From Stentor coeruleus (Eukaryota > Ciliophora > Heterotrichea > Heterotrichida > Stentoridae): a stretch of 57,180 nt of DNA. The notes beneath the pieces were generated by a model that was not told where the DNA came from, did no database searches, and worked only from the letters and a program-made list of their open reading frames with translations. Of the stretch, positions 21,200 through 31,476 are shown piece by piece. The stretch spans positions 1 to 57,180 of the forward strand of contig MPUH01000397.1 of NCBI GenBank assembly GCA_001970955.1. Reading direction: 5' to 3'. The position numbers and the translations under genes were made by a program. Every line of letters starts with the position of its first letter. Positions within the stretch are counted from its first letter, which is position 1.

Positions 21200-22436
21200 T
21201 ATAAGCTAAATCTCACCACATTTTTATGAACTCTATTGCTAAATGCTAGACGAGTTAACTTGGGAAATGGTGGACTATGAGATTTTTTCTAAAAGATTAG
21301 ATTAGATGTAAGATATTTAGGTAAAATAGATATTGAGATCAGAATTATGGATGTGAGGAAATTAGAAAACGGTTGTATTTGTGATTGAAAAAATATTGAG
21401 ATTTTTATGATTTAGGATGTTGGTTAATATCATGTAAAAAATGGAATAAACTTAGAAGGTGAGTTTGTTTGAAATAAGAAAATAGGGGTTTTATGTTTAT
21501 AATGAAAAGTGTATTGAAAAATATCAGATAATTAAAAAAATCAAATATATTTTCTAAACTGACAAACTTTATTAGTATTTGCTTATGTAATAAGAATTTC
21601 GTAATCTTATTATTTGGTAATATTCTATAGAGTATATTATAATAATTACTTATATTAGAAATTTACTTGAATTTGAATTCTTATATATTATTTAGTAGTA
21701 ATTATATTTGCAAGATAGATAAATTATTATCAGTTTATTTAGCATATATTTTTCATTGGCAATTTTCCTATGACGCTTTTTAGCTCCAACTTTTCCGAGT
21801 CTTTTCCATCTTTACCTTTCATTATTTTGATTTTAGTTAAGGTTAGTGAGAATTTTTGTTCAAATAAATAGTTTTAGTATAGGGTGTTAGGGTAATAATA
21901 AGGATTTATTATAAAAGTAAAGCTTATAATTTGATATTTATAATAAGAAATACACATATATTGTATTTAAAACTTATTAAAAGTATGATATAATTATTTT
22001 ATTTCTCAACCTCTAGTAACTGCTATTGATTATTTTTATAAATAAAAACTCTTATAATTTTTGAATCTAAACACAAATTCTACCCAATTTTTTCAATAAA
22101 AACTTATTTACCTATTTAAAATATTCAATATCAATCTGATTATTATCAAATCATAAATCTAAACTTAATCAAAACTTAAACTCCCTTTACTATTCCATTC
22201 TAAAAAAGTGCATATTATCCTAACACTTAAACCATCTTAAAAAAACTAAAATTCAAAATCCTCTATTTTTTCATCAAAATATTCTTATGAATTTTTACAT
22301 CCAAAACATCTCCAAACCCATAAAATCATCTCTCTAAATCTTCATTCCAAAAACCTTTCAAAATCTTATCTTTACATCAATCCTAATATACAATAATCAT
22401 CTACATTACTCAATATTTCTAATTAATTATAAGCTT
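21200..22436. other. 1.2-kb spacer with strong skew switch
   Basis: 21240-21500 is G-rich and C-poor. 22080-22430 is C-rich and nearly G-free: 22261-22380 has 30 C and 1 G by direct count. A telomere-like GGGTGTTAGGGT sits at 21882-21893 in the G-rich half. Both flanking genes are on the minus strand (left gene 5' side, right gene 3' side). No ORF or RNA gene is supported. Confidence 0.6.
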
Positions 22437-23156
22437 TTAAGCTGCTTCCCAAATGTCTTTTAACAATCTAAACAAAATAGATGTTGACCCTTTTAGCCTA
22501 CTAAGCCAATTTGTCAAAATAACTTCATTCCCTTCATTCCAATCAGTCAAGCAATTCCTCAGCTGTTTTCTAGCTGAGTCCACAGAATATTCTAAGCGGT
22601 TTGCACCAAACCCTCCTTTCCACAAATCTTTTTTGATCTGTTTCAGTTTTCTTTTGCATATATAATTGACTTCTGTGGCTCTAGAAATCTTTAACGACGT
22701 ATGATGATACCCAACTTGTAGCAAATTATCTACATGGGTATCATAATCTCTTATAATTCTTGCTATTAATTCATCTGTGCTCAAATTAATTTTCTTATCA
22801 ATGAGGATAAGCTTGTTAACATCATCAAAATTTTTAGAATCTGCTGTCGCAAGGTAATCAACATTCATTTTCCTTAGATCTTCAGCTGTTGGAAAAGAAC
22901 TTAACAGACAGATTTCATCAATCTCGGGCATACCTTTGAAAGTTTCGATTTTCTCATGATTTCCTAGAAGTGATGTTGATGGGTCATCTTCGATAATACC
23001 TAAAATTAGGTAAACTTTTTTGAACTTGTTTTTAGCTTCTTGAATTAAATGAGAGTGTCCTGCATGAATAAAATCGAAATGCCCTGCAACTAGTATCCTG
23101 ATTTCTTTGTTCCTCAAGTGTATTTCGAGTGCTGCTTTATCGGAAAATTTTTCCAT
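22437..23156 (-). CDS. Cytidylyltransferase, choline-phosphate type (CCT/PCYT-like)
   Basis: 239 residues. The nucleotidyltransferase core starts IRILVAGHFDFIHAGHSHLI with the HxGH signature at 31-34, which binds CTP phosphates. LSTDELIARIIRDYD matches the R-(T/S)-x-GxSTTDLIxRIxRDYD block of CCTs. The tail from about residue 150 is Lys/Arg-rich with amphipathic helices, like the membrane-binding region of CCT. CCT converts phosphocholine plus CTP to CDP-choline in phosphatidylcholine synthesis. Odd points are Ala-Gly before His in HAGH (usually HSGH or HxGH) and KKINLS in place of RTEGIS, so the nucleotide-binding region is diverged. An ethanolamine-phosphate or other small-alcohol cytidylyltransferase is possible. 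TATAA-like sequence lies directly upstream of the ATG. Confidence 0.78.
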   Translation of the reverse strand: MEKFSDKAALEIHLRNKEIRILVAGHFDFIHAGHSHLIQEAKNKFKKVYLILGIIEDDPSTSLLGNHEKIETFKGMPEIDEICLLSSFPTAEDLRKMNVDYLATADSKNFDDVNKLILIDKKINLSTDELIARIIRDYDTHVDNLLQVGYHHTSLKISRATEVNYICKRKLKQIKKDLWKGGFGANRLEYSVDSARKQLRNCLTDWNEGNEVILTNWLSRLKGSTSILFRLLKDIWEAA

Positions 23157-24510
23157 ATTATATCCTTATAAGAAACATATTGGTTAAGCAGTTAGAGGTT
23201 TAGTTGGATAATGTTGATTTAACGGAAACTTTTAACGGAAAAGGTATATAAGGGGTTTAAATTAGATCAGAAAGGGAAAATTGTTTTATGGGTAAAAGAT
23301 TCAATTTTTAAGGTGTGGTTGAAATATTTGTTTTAGAGATATGAACAGAAAATATTATTTTCGATACTGAAGGGTTTTTTATGTAAATTTTGTGTGTTTT
23401 GCATTATTTTAATGTACTTGAAGCGAGTTTTATATCTCAAACAGTCTATACATATGCATTGATTAAAAAAGAAATTACACGATATAAATTTTATAGTAAA
23501 AATTCAGAATTACTGTATTTTAGAAAATGAATAATTGGAAAAACTATTTTCACTATAGACTTTTTATAAACTATTTTATAGTAGGTAAACTTTACTAAAG
23601 AAAATTAGTTCAATTTTTATTAAGGATTTATGATTTTTTTGGTTAAAAAACATATATATTATCTAAAAGTATAATTGCCCATATAATTCTTGATAAGAGT
23701 TATAAGTATAAAAGAAAAATTATAAGTATATAATATGAACACAATTAGTATATTTCTAGTTATATAATTCCTTTATTTTATTAATTAAATTGTATATAGA
23801 CCAGACTTTCTATAGGAAATCTAGTTATTCTTAGCAAATTATAATAAAATTTAATAAAAATATAATCGCATTTATACAATTAAATATATAAAATATACAA
23901 AAGATTTCAATATTTACCTTTATTAAAGAACTTCTTATAACTTTACCCGAATAAATTCATACACACATACATAATAAAAATTAAACTCTAAAAATATTTC
24001 AAACAAGCACCAACTTCTGCTTATAATATTTCTAAACACAATAAAAAAAACATTTTACAAAACACTTATCCTTCACCGAACTACCCAAATCATAAAATCT
24101 TTACCTTAATAACCAAAAAAAAAAAACTCAAAATATAATCTAAACAAAAATATTTCTATACAATTTCAACCCTATTAATAAACTTCTTATCAACCAATTC
24201 TAAATTCCTTATCTAGTCAACAATAATAATTTATCCATTACATACAACACAAAATCATACATCCTTCATTTCTATCTATTTTCATATCATAATAATCAAA
24301 TTAATACTTTAAACCCATTATCCTAATATAAAATCTCTTATAAAATCATCTATTTTTTTTTACCTTTACTTTTAATATATATATTATTTTCTTATCATAT
24401 CAAAACTAATCATAACTATTATCATAAAAATAGTTTAATTATAACTTAATATCTAATTTCATCAATTACTGCAACAGATCATTTTTTAATAATCAATCAT
24501 TTATCGAGTT
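23157..24510. other. 1.35-kb divergent spacer with skew switch
   Basis: 23160-23420 is G>>C. 23950-24480 is C-rich and nearly G-free. The two flanking genes read outward, so both promoters should lie here. The middle (23500-23950) is over 80% A+T by eye. No ORF, tRNA or repeat is supported. Confidence 0.55.
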
Positions 24511-25329
24511 ATGCAAAAAAACCAGATCGTCCATAAGTGTATAACAAGTTTTATAGGTAGAAACCTTACTTCACCATATTCAAGCTGCCCAAAACAGAGA
24601 ATACATTCGAAAATTGGGCAATTTTTTGGCTCATCAATAGTAAAAAATAATATTCCTATGAATCTAGACCATGCCCCACGGGTACAATTAAAAAACAAAC
24701 TTCCAAAGTCAATAAAAATCTCTGAATCACAAGCCGACATAGACAAATCCAAGTATTTATCTGGTAAACTTACAAAGCTTTTATCAAAACAGTCTTGTAA
24801 ACACACCTCATTTCAAATATATTCTCATATTTACATAGAACTTGCTAATTATCTTACTGATTTTAAAGACTTACTTATGATTTTACGTAAAGGTCTAGTG
24901 ATTTCTTCCTTTAAAGAAAAAGATCTTGATGACTTTGAGTTTAAAAAAGACTTAGATATTACAACAAATGATTTACAAACATTATACAATCAAGAATGTA
25001 AAGAAAAAAATGCTTTAGCTAATAAACTTAATAAAATATCAGAAGATTATTTTTATATCAAAAACTCATATGAAGTTATGGAAAAAAAATATTCTAAATA
25101 CAAAGATATTGTATATGGGTCGCCAACTAAATTTATAGAGGCAAAAGGGCTTATTGAGAAAATGACTAAACAATGCGATATTATTGATAAACAGAAAAAT
25201 ATTATTCAAGATTTACAATACAGTGAAATGGTATTGAAAAGGTTGATTGGATGTTGTGAAAAAAGTGGAATAAGTTTAGAAGATGTTTTGAGCAAACATG
25301 GTGTAATACCTTTTACTAAAGGAGGATAA
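24511..25329 (+). CDS. Tandem coiled-coil family protein, copy 1 (TSNAXIP1_N-like)
   Basis: 272 residues, first of four neighbouring paralogues. A variable basic N-terminus (about 1-85) is followed by a conserved block, KYLSGKLTKLLSKQSCKHTS then FQIYSHIYIELANYLTDFKD and LLMILRKGLVISSFKEKDLD. After that comes a charged coiled coil (KLNKISEDYFYIKNSYEVME), a second conserved block (PTKFIEAKGLIEKMTKQCDI, IIDKQKNIIQDL) and a short tail (CCEKSGISLEDVLSKHG). The F-x-I-Y-x-x-I-(F/Y)-x-E-I…LL-x-x-(L/I)-R/K arrangement resembles the N-terminal domain of translin-associated factor X-interacting protein 1. That family is coiled-coil and enriched in ciliated or sperm cells. The assignment is a resemblance, not proof. 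Confidence 0.7.
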   Translation: MQKNQIVHKCITSFIGRNLTSPYSSCPKQRIHSKIGQFFGSSIVKNNIPMNLDHAPRVQLKNKLPKSIKISESQADIDKSKYLSGKLTKLLSKQSCKHTSFQIYSHIYIELANYLTDFKDLLMILRKGLVISSFKEKDLDDFEFKKDLDITTNDLQTLYNQECKEKNALANKLNKISEDYFYIKNSYEVMEKKYSKYKDIVYGSPTKFIEAKGLIEKMTKQCDIIDKQKNIIQDLQYSEMVLKRLIGCCEKSGISLEDVLSKHGVIPFTKGG

Positions 25330-25826
25330 TAAATAATGGATATAAGTAATTAAAATATGGATAATAATATTTGTGATTGTATGAATAATTTATAACTTAT
25401 TAGTATATTTTTATTATAAAATACACAATTATCATCATAAACACACAATTTTAATTATTTTTTTTTTTACTTGGAAAACTTTTTTTCCTCTTGAAAAAAT
25501 AAGTATTTTCCTATACCGCATGAAAATTTTATTCTCTATATCTTCTTAGGTTTATTCTAAAAACCCACCTTTAAAACATATTTTTTTCAAACCAACTCTT
25601 CTTATAAGTATTCTTAATTATAACCCAAACTTAAAAAATAAAATCTTCCATATAAAATCTTAATGCCCAAAAGCGAAATCCTACAATTTTTAAATCCTAA
25701 TCCTCCAGATAAATAAACCCATTCAGTTATTTCTTATATTCCAATAGAAACTCTATAAATAATTCAAATCCTGGCGAATTTCGAATGTTACTAATAATTA
25801 AAACTTATCTAATATAATAAAATTCT
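25330..25826. other. Spacer between paralogue copies 1 and 2
   Basis: Short G>C left end, then C-rich and G-poor from about 25410. No conserved element shared with the other three intercopy spacers could be seen by eye. Confidence 0.5.
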
Positions 25827-26666
25827 ATGATCTCTGACAAAAGCCAATTAAATAATTCAATAACAATCAAAGAACACTTAAGAAAACAGCGCCCTATGCT
25901 GGGCTCGCCATACTCAAGATCGCTTAAAAAAATCCCAGACATAAAATTCAAAAAAATACAAGAAATGACCCCAAGTAAAAGCGAAAACCATTTAGAAAAA
26001 CCAGAAAATATAATCCTAAATCGCAGGCCTAGAAAGAAAACTATTAAACTTGTTGATATGCCGGAAGTATATTCCAATGTAGAAAAAGCAAAACATTTCT
26101 CATTAAAACTTGCAAGAATGATTGCAAATAAATCAATAACCCTGACAGCATTTCAAATTTATACAGAAATATACAATGAAATCGCTGATTTTTTACCAGA
26201 ATTCAAAGATTTGCTTCTTATTCTGAGAAAAGGGCTTATAATTTCGGCATTAAGGGAAAAAGACTTTGAAGAATTTGAGTTTAATAAAGAACTCGAGAAA
26301 TTTGATAGTGACTTGTATTCGAAGTATAATAAAGAACGGAAAGAAAAAAAAATTTTGGTAAAAAAACTTGATGTGATATCTTCAGAGTATATTAAAATCA
26401 AAGACAAATTTGAAGAAATGGAGAAAAAGGTTATAAAGTATGAGAAAATTATATTCCCAAATGCTGATGAAATAGAGAGAAACGGTAAAAAAATTCTTGA
26501 TATGAGAAGTCAGTTTAGTATTTTGCAAAAACAGAAATCTTGTATATTGGAACTTAAGAAATATGATCCAAAGGTTAAAAAGGTATTAGAACAGATAGAA
26601 ATAGAAGGGATGAAGTTCGGACAAATTATGGATCTTAATGAGCAAGATTTATTTGAGGATTCATAA
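25827..26666 (+). CDS. Tandem coiled-coil family protein, copy 2
   Basis: 279 residues with the same architecture as copy 1: basic variable N-terminus, then KAKHFSLKLARMIANKSITL, TAFQIYTEIYNEIADFLPEF, KDLLLILRKGLIISALREKD and FEEFEFNKELE, then a coiled coil (KERKEKKILVKKLDVISSEY) and ILDMRSQFSILQKQKSCILE. It is the most diverged of the four in the second conserved block: the PxKxIEAexLxxKM motif of the others is reduced to FPNADEIERNGKKILDM. The last residues are acidic (DLNEQDLFEDS). No other domain is seen. Confidence 0.72.
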   Translation: MISDKSQLNNSITIKEHLRKQRPMLGSPYSRSLKKIPDIKFKKIQEMTPSKSENHLEKPENIILNRRPRKKTIKLVDMPEVYSNVEKAKHFSLKLARMIANKSITLTAFQIYTEIYNEIADFLPEFKDLLLILRKGLIISALREKDFEEFEFNKELEKFDSDLYSKYNKERKEKKILVKKLDVISSEYIKIKDKFEEMEKKVIKYEKIIFPNADEIERNGKKILDMRSQFSILQKQKSCILELKKYDPKVKKVLEQIEIEGMKFGQIMDLNEQDLFEDS

Positions 26667-27152
26667 TAATTCTTTTTATAATATAATAGATTTTTGTGAT
26701 TTTTAAGGGAATCGCTTAAGGTTTTTAAGTTTCTTATGGTTTTTTTTTTTATTTATTAGTAGGTTTTTTTATAGTAAAATATAATAGAATTTTTAATGTT
26801 GATAGGATTATAGATAAGAGTGTGTTTCATAGAAAAAAACTACAATTTTATATGCTTTTAAGTGGCTTCAGAATGAAAATATATTAAAAATGCTTGAAAT
26901 CTTATATTTAATAAAAAAATGTATATCTCCCTTTAATTTGTCAGACAATATCATATAAAAATATGATTTCATCTTCAAAACACTTACTCGATTTTATTTT
27001 CACCCCTAAGTCATTTTCCCTAATATTCTTCCCACAAGCTGAAAATTATTTACCTTTTCTCTATCACGAAAAAAATTTTTACATCTAAATTCTATCAAAA
27101 AGTGTTAATAATGATTTATTATATTAACCTTAAGCAAATTAAACATAGTTAT
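26667..27152. other. Spacer between paralogue copies 2 and 3
   Basis: Left part T/G-rich (26680-26790), right part C-containing and G-poor (26930-27090). An in-frame upstream ATG at 27102 belongs to a hydrophobic stretch that I exclude from copy 3. Nothing else seen. Confidence 0.5.
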
Positions 27153-28034
27153 ATGGCCGAAATTATTCATAAATTCACTAGAACACATGCTTATAAAAAA
27201 TCACTCCCTATTCTCAACATTTCCCCTTATTCAAAAAAAATTCAACCTGTTGCAACAAACAAAAGGAAACAAAACTTGGAAATCTCGCTTAAACTTGCTA
27301 AAGAAAATGATGGGAAATTTGATACTGTTGATTATAACTATGTTAAAAAAAATTGGGAACATAGGAAATATAGTTGTATAGATCATGGAATGTATAATGA
27401 GAAAGCTAAACATTTAAAATACAGGCTTGCATTTTTATTGTCGCAAAAATCAGTAAATTTTACGAATTTTCAAATTTACTCAAAAGTATACTTTGAATTC
27501 GCAGACCTTTTCCCTGATTTTAAAGAAGTTTTACTTATTTTCCGTAAAGGGTTTGTAATAGCTGCACTGCAAGAAAAGGATTTTGACGATTTCGAGTTTA
27601 AAAATGAAGTCAAAAGTTCAGGCTGTGATACTCAAATGATTTTGAATAAAGAGAGGAAGGAAAACCAAAAGTTGATTTATAAACTTAATAATCTGACTGC
27701 AGAGTATGAAAAACTTACGAATAATTATGAATCTTTGAAGAAAAAGTTTGAGGTTTATGAAAAAGCTGTCATGAATGATCCAATTAAGTATATTGAAGCT
27801 GAAGGGTTGCTGAATAAAATGCAAAAACAGTGTCAGATTATTAAAAAACAAATGAATATTATTAACGAACTAAAAAATAGTGATTTGAAGCTTAGGAAGT
27901 TGTTGGAAGAGTGTAAAATACGAGGAATTAATGCTGAAAAGTTCATATCTACAGATTGCAGCAATACTGTGTTGAACCCTAAAAGAATTAAAACTTTAGT
28001 TAGGTCCCGCACTTTAGAACAACTATTCATTTGA
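27153..28034 (+). CDS. Tandem coiled-coil family protein, copy 3
   Basis: I start at MAEIIHKFTRTHAYKKSLPI, because copy 4 begins similarly with a MATRI… stretch and an …SPY… motif follows in both (LNISPYSKK here, IDLSPYLRS in copy 4). An upstream in-frame Met at 27102 would add 17 hydrophobic residues. Conserved blocks are KAKHLKYRLAFLLSQKSVNF, TNFQIYSKVYFEFADLFPDF, KEVLLIFRKGFVIAALQEKD and FDDFEFKNEVK, then a coiled coil (KLNNLTAEYEKLTNNYESLK), DPIKYIEAEGLLNKMQKQCQ, IIKKQMNIINELKNSDLKLR and a longer Arg-rich tail. Length is 293 residues. It ends in TGA. Confidence 0.75.
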   Translation: MAEIIHKFTRTHAYKKSLPILNISPYSKKIQPVATNKRKQNLEISLKLAKENDGKFDTVDYNYVKKNWEHRKYSCIDHGMYNEKAKHLKYRLAFLLSQKSVNFTNFQIYSKVYFEFADLFPDFKEVLLIFRKGFVIAALQEKDFDDFEFKNEVKSSGCDTQMILNKERKENQKLIYKLNNLTAEYEKLTNNYESLKKKFEVYEKAVMNDPIKYIEAEGLLNKMQKQCQIIKKQMNIINELKNSDLKLRKLLEECKIRGINAEKFISTDCSNTVLNPKRIKTLVRSRTLEQLFI

Positions 28035-28450
28035 TATTAAATTAAAGCACATTAATCCTAAAATCTTATTTCCTTTAATTTACTATAATAACCCATCTCT
28101 ACCATCTTATAAAAAAAAAATTTAAACTTTTAATACATTAAATACCTTAACTAAAAATCTTTATTTTTTTTTCAATTCTATAACCTAAAAGCCCTTATCA
28201 AAATTAATTAAATCTTCTAACTTTAATCAGTTTTTTTAACACCCTACCTATTTTCTATATTTCCTTCTCAATATCAATACCTAAGATTTTTCCCTTTTAA
28301 ACCTCAATAAAAATCCTAATTCTTATTATCTAATAAAATCCTTATCTAATAAATAATTTCAATCATTATATCTTTAGCATATAAATATTAAAATAATATA
28401 ATCCTAATATTAACTTCTTTTTATTAAATAAATCTCATTTTGCATTTATT
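28035..28450. other. Spacer between paralogue copies 3 and 4, C-rich
   Basis: Almost entirely A/T/C with very few G on the plus strand, including ACACCCTACC at about 28239-28248. No ORF or repeat is supported. Confidence 0.5.
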
Positions 28451-29245
28451 ATGGCCACGCGAATACTAAAACACACAAGCGAGCAGTGTATAAAAAAAAC
28501 AAGCTTACAAATTGACCTATCACCCTATTTGCGATCCTACAAACGAAACTACAGCCAATTCTCTAAAAAACTCTGTGAAAGTTCAAAAAAAATCCTCATC
28601 GACAACGACTTTAAAGAAAAATCAAAACTCCAAGCAAAACTACCTAAAAGGATCTCAGGGGCAACTGAAAACCCAATATTTTCTGAAAAAGCCAAGTATT
28701 TTTCATCAAAACTCACCCATTTGCTTTCAGAGCAGCCAGTGAGTTCAGGTCAATTTGAAATTTATTCAAAGATTTTCTTTGAAATCGCTGAGTTTTTCCC
28801 AGATTTCAAAGATCTCTTACAAACTCTAAGAAAAGGCCTTGTGATTTCTGCGTTTAAAGAAAAAGATTATAATAAATTCGAATTTAAGCATGAAGTTGAA
28901 GTGATAAACAGTGAATTGCATATGATTTTTAATAAAGAACGTAAAGATAAGCATAAGCTTATAAAAAAACTAAATATACTCTCATCTGAGTATGACACAT
29001 TGAAATATGATTATCAAGAACTATTGAAAAAATATGAGTTGTATGAAAAAGCTGTAAAAAGTAACCCAATTAAATATATTGAAGCTGAAAATTTATTAGA
29101 AAAAATGACTAGACAGTGTCAGATTATTGAGAAGCAAAATATTTGTATAAAGGATTTAAGGAGTAGTGAGATAAGATTGAAAAGAATATTAGAATATTGT
29201 AAAGGTAAAGATATTGATATGGATATGCTTTTGAATGAGAATTAA
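28451..29245 (+). CDS. Tandem coiled-coil family protein, copy 4
   Basis: 264 residues. Conserved blocks are KAKYFSSKLTHLLSEQPVSS, GQFEIYSKIFFEIAEFFPDF, KDLLQTLRKGLVISAFKEKD and YNKFEFKHEVEVINSELHMI, then the coiled coil (KLNILSSEYDTLKYDYQELL), NPIKYIEAENLLEKMTRQCQ and IIEKQNICIKDLRSSEIRLK. Its second block is close to that of copies 1 and 3, suggesting those three share a more recent ancestor than copy 2. No signal peptide or membrane segment. Function is unknown; the TSNAXIP1-like resemblance applies here too, mainly through FEIYSKIFFEIAEFFPDFKD. Confidence 0.75.
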   Translation: MATRILKHTSEQCIKKTSLQIDLSPYLRSYKRNYSQFSKKLCESSKKILIDNDFKEKSKLQAKLPKRISGATENPIFSEKAKYFSSKLTHLLSEQPVSSGQFEIYSKIFFEIAEFFPDFKDLLQTLRKGLVISAFKEKDYNKFEFKHEVEVINSELHMIFNKERKDKHKLIKKLNILSSEYDTLKYDYQELLKKYELYEKAVKSNPIKYIEAENLLEKMTRQCQIIEKQNICIKDLRSSEIRLKRILEYCKGKDIDMDMLLNEN

Positions 29246-29652
29246 ATTGTAACTTTGAATCTTGGTTGTACGAAAACGTACAATAAATCATTGATTAGTG
29301 AGATTTTGTGTAATGCGAATTAAGATTTTAGTTTTTTTTTTAATAGGTTTTTGATGGGAAGATGGATAAGGGAGATAAGATTTTGATTGGTTTAAGGGAG
29401 GAATGATTATGAGGTTTAGGATAAGATTTATTGAGATTGTTGGTTTTAAGGTTAGGAATATGAGAATAAAAGTTAAGGTNATTTATTGAGATTGTTGGTT
29501 TTAAGGTTAGGAATATGAGAATAAAAGTTAAGGTTTGGGTTAAGGATTTTTTTTTAAGAGTTTTTGTAATGGTTAAGATGTTGTGGCAAGTCAGATTGAT
29601 AATATTTTTGGATAAAAAATCAGTCAATACAATCTTATTTAATAACCTAAAA
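29246..29652. other. Convergent spacer, G-rich, with a contig join
   Basis: Strongly G>C on the plus strand up to about 29610, then a short C-containing end. A minus-strand 95-codon ORF (29340-29627) is a by-product of the skew and of the duplicated join at the N (29480). Confidence 0.55.
29426..29534. repeat. Unmerged contig overlap around single N (29480)
   Basis: Two exact 54-base copies, 29426-29479 and 29481-29534, flank the N. Assembly artefact. Confidence 0.9.
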
Positions 29653-31476
29653 TTATCTATTATTCCTCAAATTATCTTTAAGTTTTGATAATATCTGCAT
29701 AATATTATGCTTTTCTACTTCAAATTTATCACACATATCAGCAAGTTCCTTAGCTTTTAATTCAATTTCCTTTTCTTTTTTACCTACTTCTTCTTCTTTA
29801 ACTTTAAATTCCAGTTCTTTTTTTTCAATTTCTCCACAAAACTTATCGAAAAACTCACTTTTTTGTTTGAGTTCAAGGATTTCTTTTTTAACCATAGGGA
29901 TTAATTCATTAGCATTAGGGGTTTTATTCCATTTTTGCATCCATTTTTCTCTTTCTTTTTCGAATTGTTCTTCTTTTTCTTTGAGTTTAAGTTCTTGAGC
30001 TCTTAAATATTTTCTCATTGCATTATCATGTTCATTTATTTCTTTAGGAAGTATATCAGAGAAATTAAAAGTTTGTGAAGCACTTTTTGGGCTTGTCATT
30101 GTAGACCTAGCTGACCTTGAATATGGACAAGTTGGGGGTATCTGACTTGACCCAATAGACATTCTTCCAGAGTTTGAACTTATATGAAAACTCATTGGAC
30201 TTGGTCTTTTAGCAATAAACGCCGATTCACTCAATGGCGAAGGTCTCGTCTTGACTGTATTTGTAAATTTCTTCTGACTCTGTGCACAACTTTTAAGCAA
30301 AGCAGAAGATTTGGCAATTGTAATTTGGTTCCTCAAAGAATCAATTTCCCTTTTAATCCTCTCTTGTTCTTCAAGACAACTCTCAGTTTTATGCATACTT
30401 TCTAAATCATTTATACGTTTTTGCATTATAGTCACATCTCCATCTTGTACAATCAAACAATCAAAACTTGTATCATTATCACTAGAATAAGAAACATCAG
30501 AAATAAGTTCAGTTTCTGTTAACGGGGATATTTTACCAAAACCTTCTAATGAGTTAAAACTTATAGCAGCTAGTTCTGTTATAGTCTCATTAAGTTTTTT
30601 TGTTTTCATTTCATAATTCTTCAAAATACGGTTTTTTTCTATATAATAAGCTTCACGTAAACGCTCGATTTCATGTCGGTCCTTGACAATGTCTAAATTT
30701 TTTTTATTCAAAACTCGCTCGTATTCTGATATTTCTAGTTTCCTCAAGTCTAAGTTTTTAATTTTCATCCGGTATTTTTCTTTCATTTGTTTTATTTCTT
30801 GTAAATTCCACTCTTTTTCGATAATCATCTTTTTTTGCTGCCTTTGATATTTTAACATCATAATATCTTGAGTATTAAAAGTTAGATTTATGTCTTTATT
30901 TATATAATAATCGAAAGTTTCATCACGAATTTGCCCAAGGTTCTGATCGAATATTATAAAATCATCGAATTTGTTATTTTTTAAATCCTCAATTTCTTTT
31001 TTTAGTCCAGAAATGTATATAAGAGTATTTTCATCTATATTAGGTTCAGTTATATTCCCAAATGCTTCTGCTATATCAGTTTTTAATGATGATAAGTATT
31101 GATTGTTTTGGATTTTAAGGTTGAACCTAAAGTTTTTAATTTTAAGTTTTTCTTGGTCAGCCAAGCCTTGTTCAGCTAGGCTGATGATTTTTTCTATGTC
31201 TTTGTAGAGTTTGTATAAATCAGGAAGGTCTGTTTCTATGAAGTGGACAATTTTCGAAGTGTTTTTCAAAGAAAAGACCTCGAAAATCTGCTTTACTACA
31301 TCGTCTGGGGTGTCGGAAGATATTTTTATTTTCATTGTTTTTGACAGTTCATCACATATAAACTTTAGCATGTCACTTCGGCCTTTAGCATAAGCTTCAT
31401 CTAAAGACCTTATGTTTAAACTTGCCATGTCTTCGAAATGCATAGTTGAAATTTCGTTGAGGTGGTTCTGCATCAC
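29653..31476 (-). CDS. Large coiled-coil protein
   Basis: 607 residues, unrecognised. The N-terminus (1-90) is helical with Leu-rich segments (LNIRSLDEAYAKGRSDMLKF, DDVVKQIFEVFSL). Residues about 100-330 are heptad-rich (KEKYRMKIKNLDLRKLEISE). A Ser/Pro/Arg-rich disordered linker spans about 395-470 (RPSPLSESAFIAKRPSPMSF, SARSTMTSPKSAS). A second, almost purely charged coiled coil runs from about 485 to the end (KLKEKEEQFEKEREKWMQKW, then VKEEEVGKKEKEIELKAKEL). Coiled coil, phosphorylatable linker and coiled coil would suit a centriolar or cytoskeletal scaffold, but no family signature was recognised. Two Met codons at the start (MMQNHL) make the first residue uncertain by one. Confidence 0.72.
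   Translation of the reverse strand: MMQNHLNEISTMHFEDMASLNIRSLDEAYAKGRSDMLKFICDELSKTMKIKISSDTPDDVVKQIFEVFSLKNTSKIVHFIETDLPDLYKLYKDIEKIISLAEQGLADQEKLKIKNFRFNLKIQNNQYLSSLKTDIAEAFGNITEPNIDENTLIYISGLKKEIEDLKNNKFDDFIIFDQNLGQIRDETFDYYINKDINLTFNTQDIMMLKYQRQQKKMIIEKEWNLQEIKQMKEKYRMKIKNLDLRKLEISEYERVLNKKNLDIVKDRHEIERLREAYYIEKNRILKNYEMKTKKLNETITELAAISFNSLEGFGKISPLTETELISDVSYSSDNDTSFDCLIVQDGDVTIMQKRINDLESMHKTESCLEEQERIKREIDSLRNQITIAKSSALLKSCAQSQKKFTNTVKTRPSPLSESAFIAKRPSPMSFHISSNSGRMSIGSSQIPPTCPYSRSARSTMTSPKSASQTFNFSDILPKEINEHDNAMRKYLRAQELKLKEKEEQFEKEREKWMQKWNKTPNANELIPMVKKEILELKQKSEFFDKFCGEIEKKELEFKVKEEEVGKKEKEIELKAKELADMCDKFEVEKHNIMQILSKLKDNLRNNR

Noticed and set aside
25741..25800. Possible tRNA-like B box (TTCAAATCC)
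   Set aside because: No matching acceptor stem, D arm or anticodon arm at the right distance; no tRNA or rRNA gene could be supported anywhere in the window.
29340..29627. 95-codon minus-strand ORF
   Set aside because: Its length comes from a G-rich, stop-poor tract and from the duplicated contig end around the N; the peptide repeats itself across the join.
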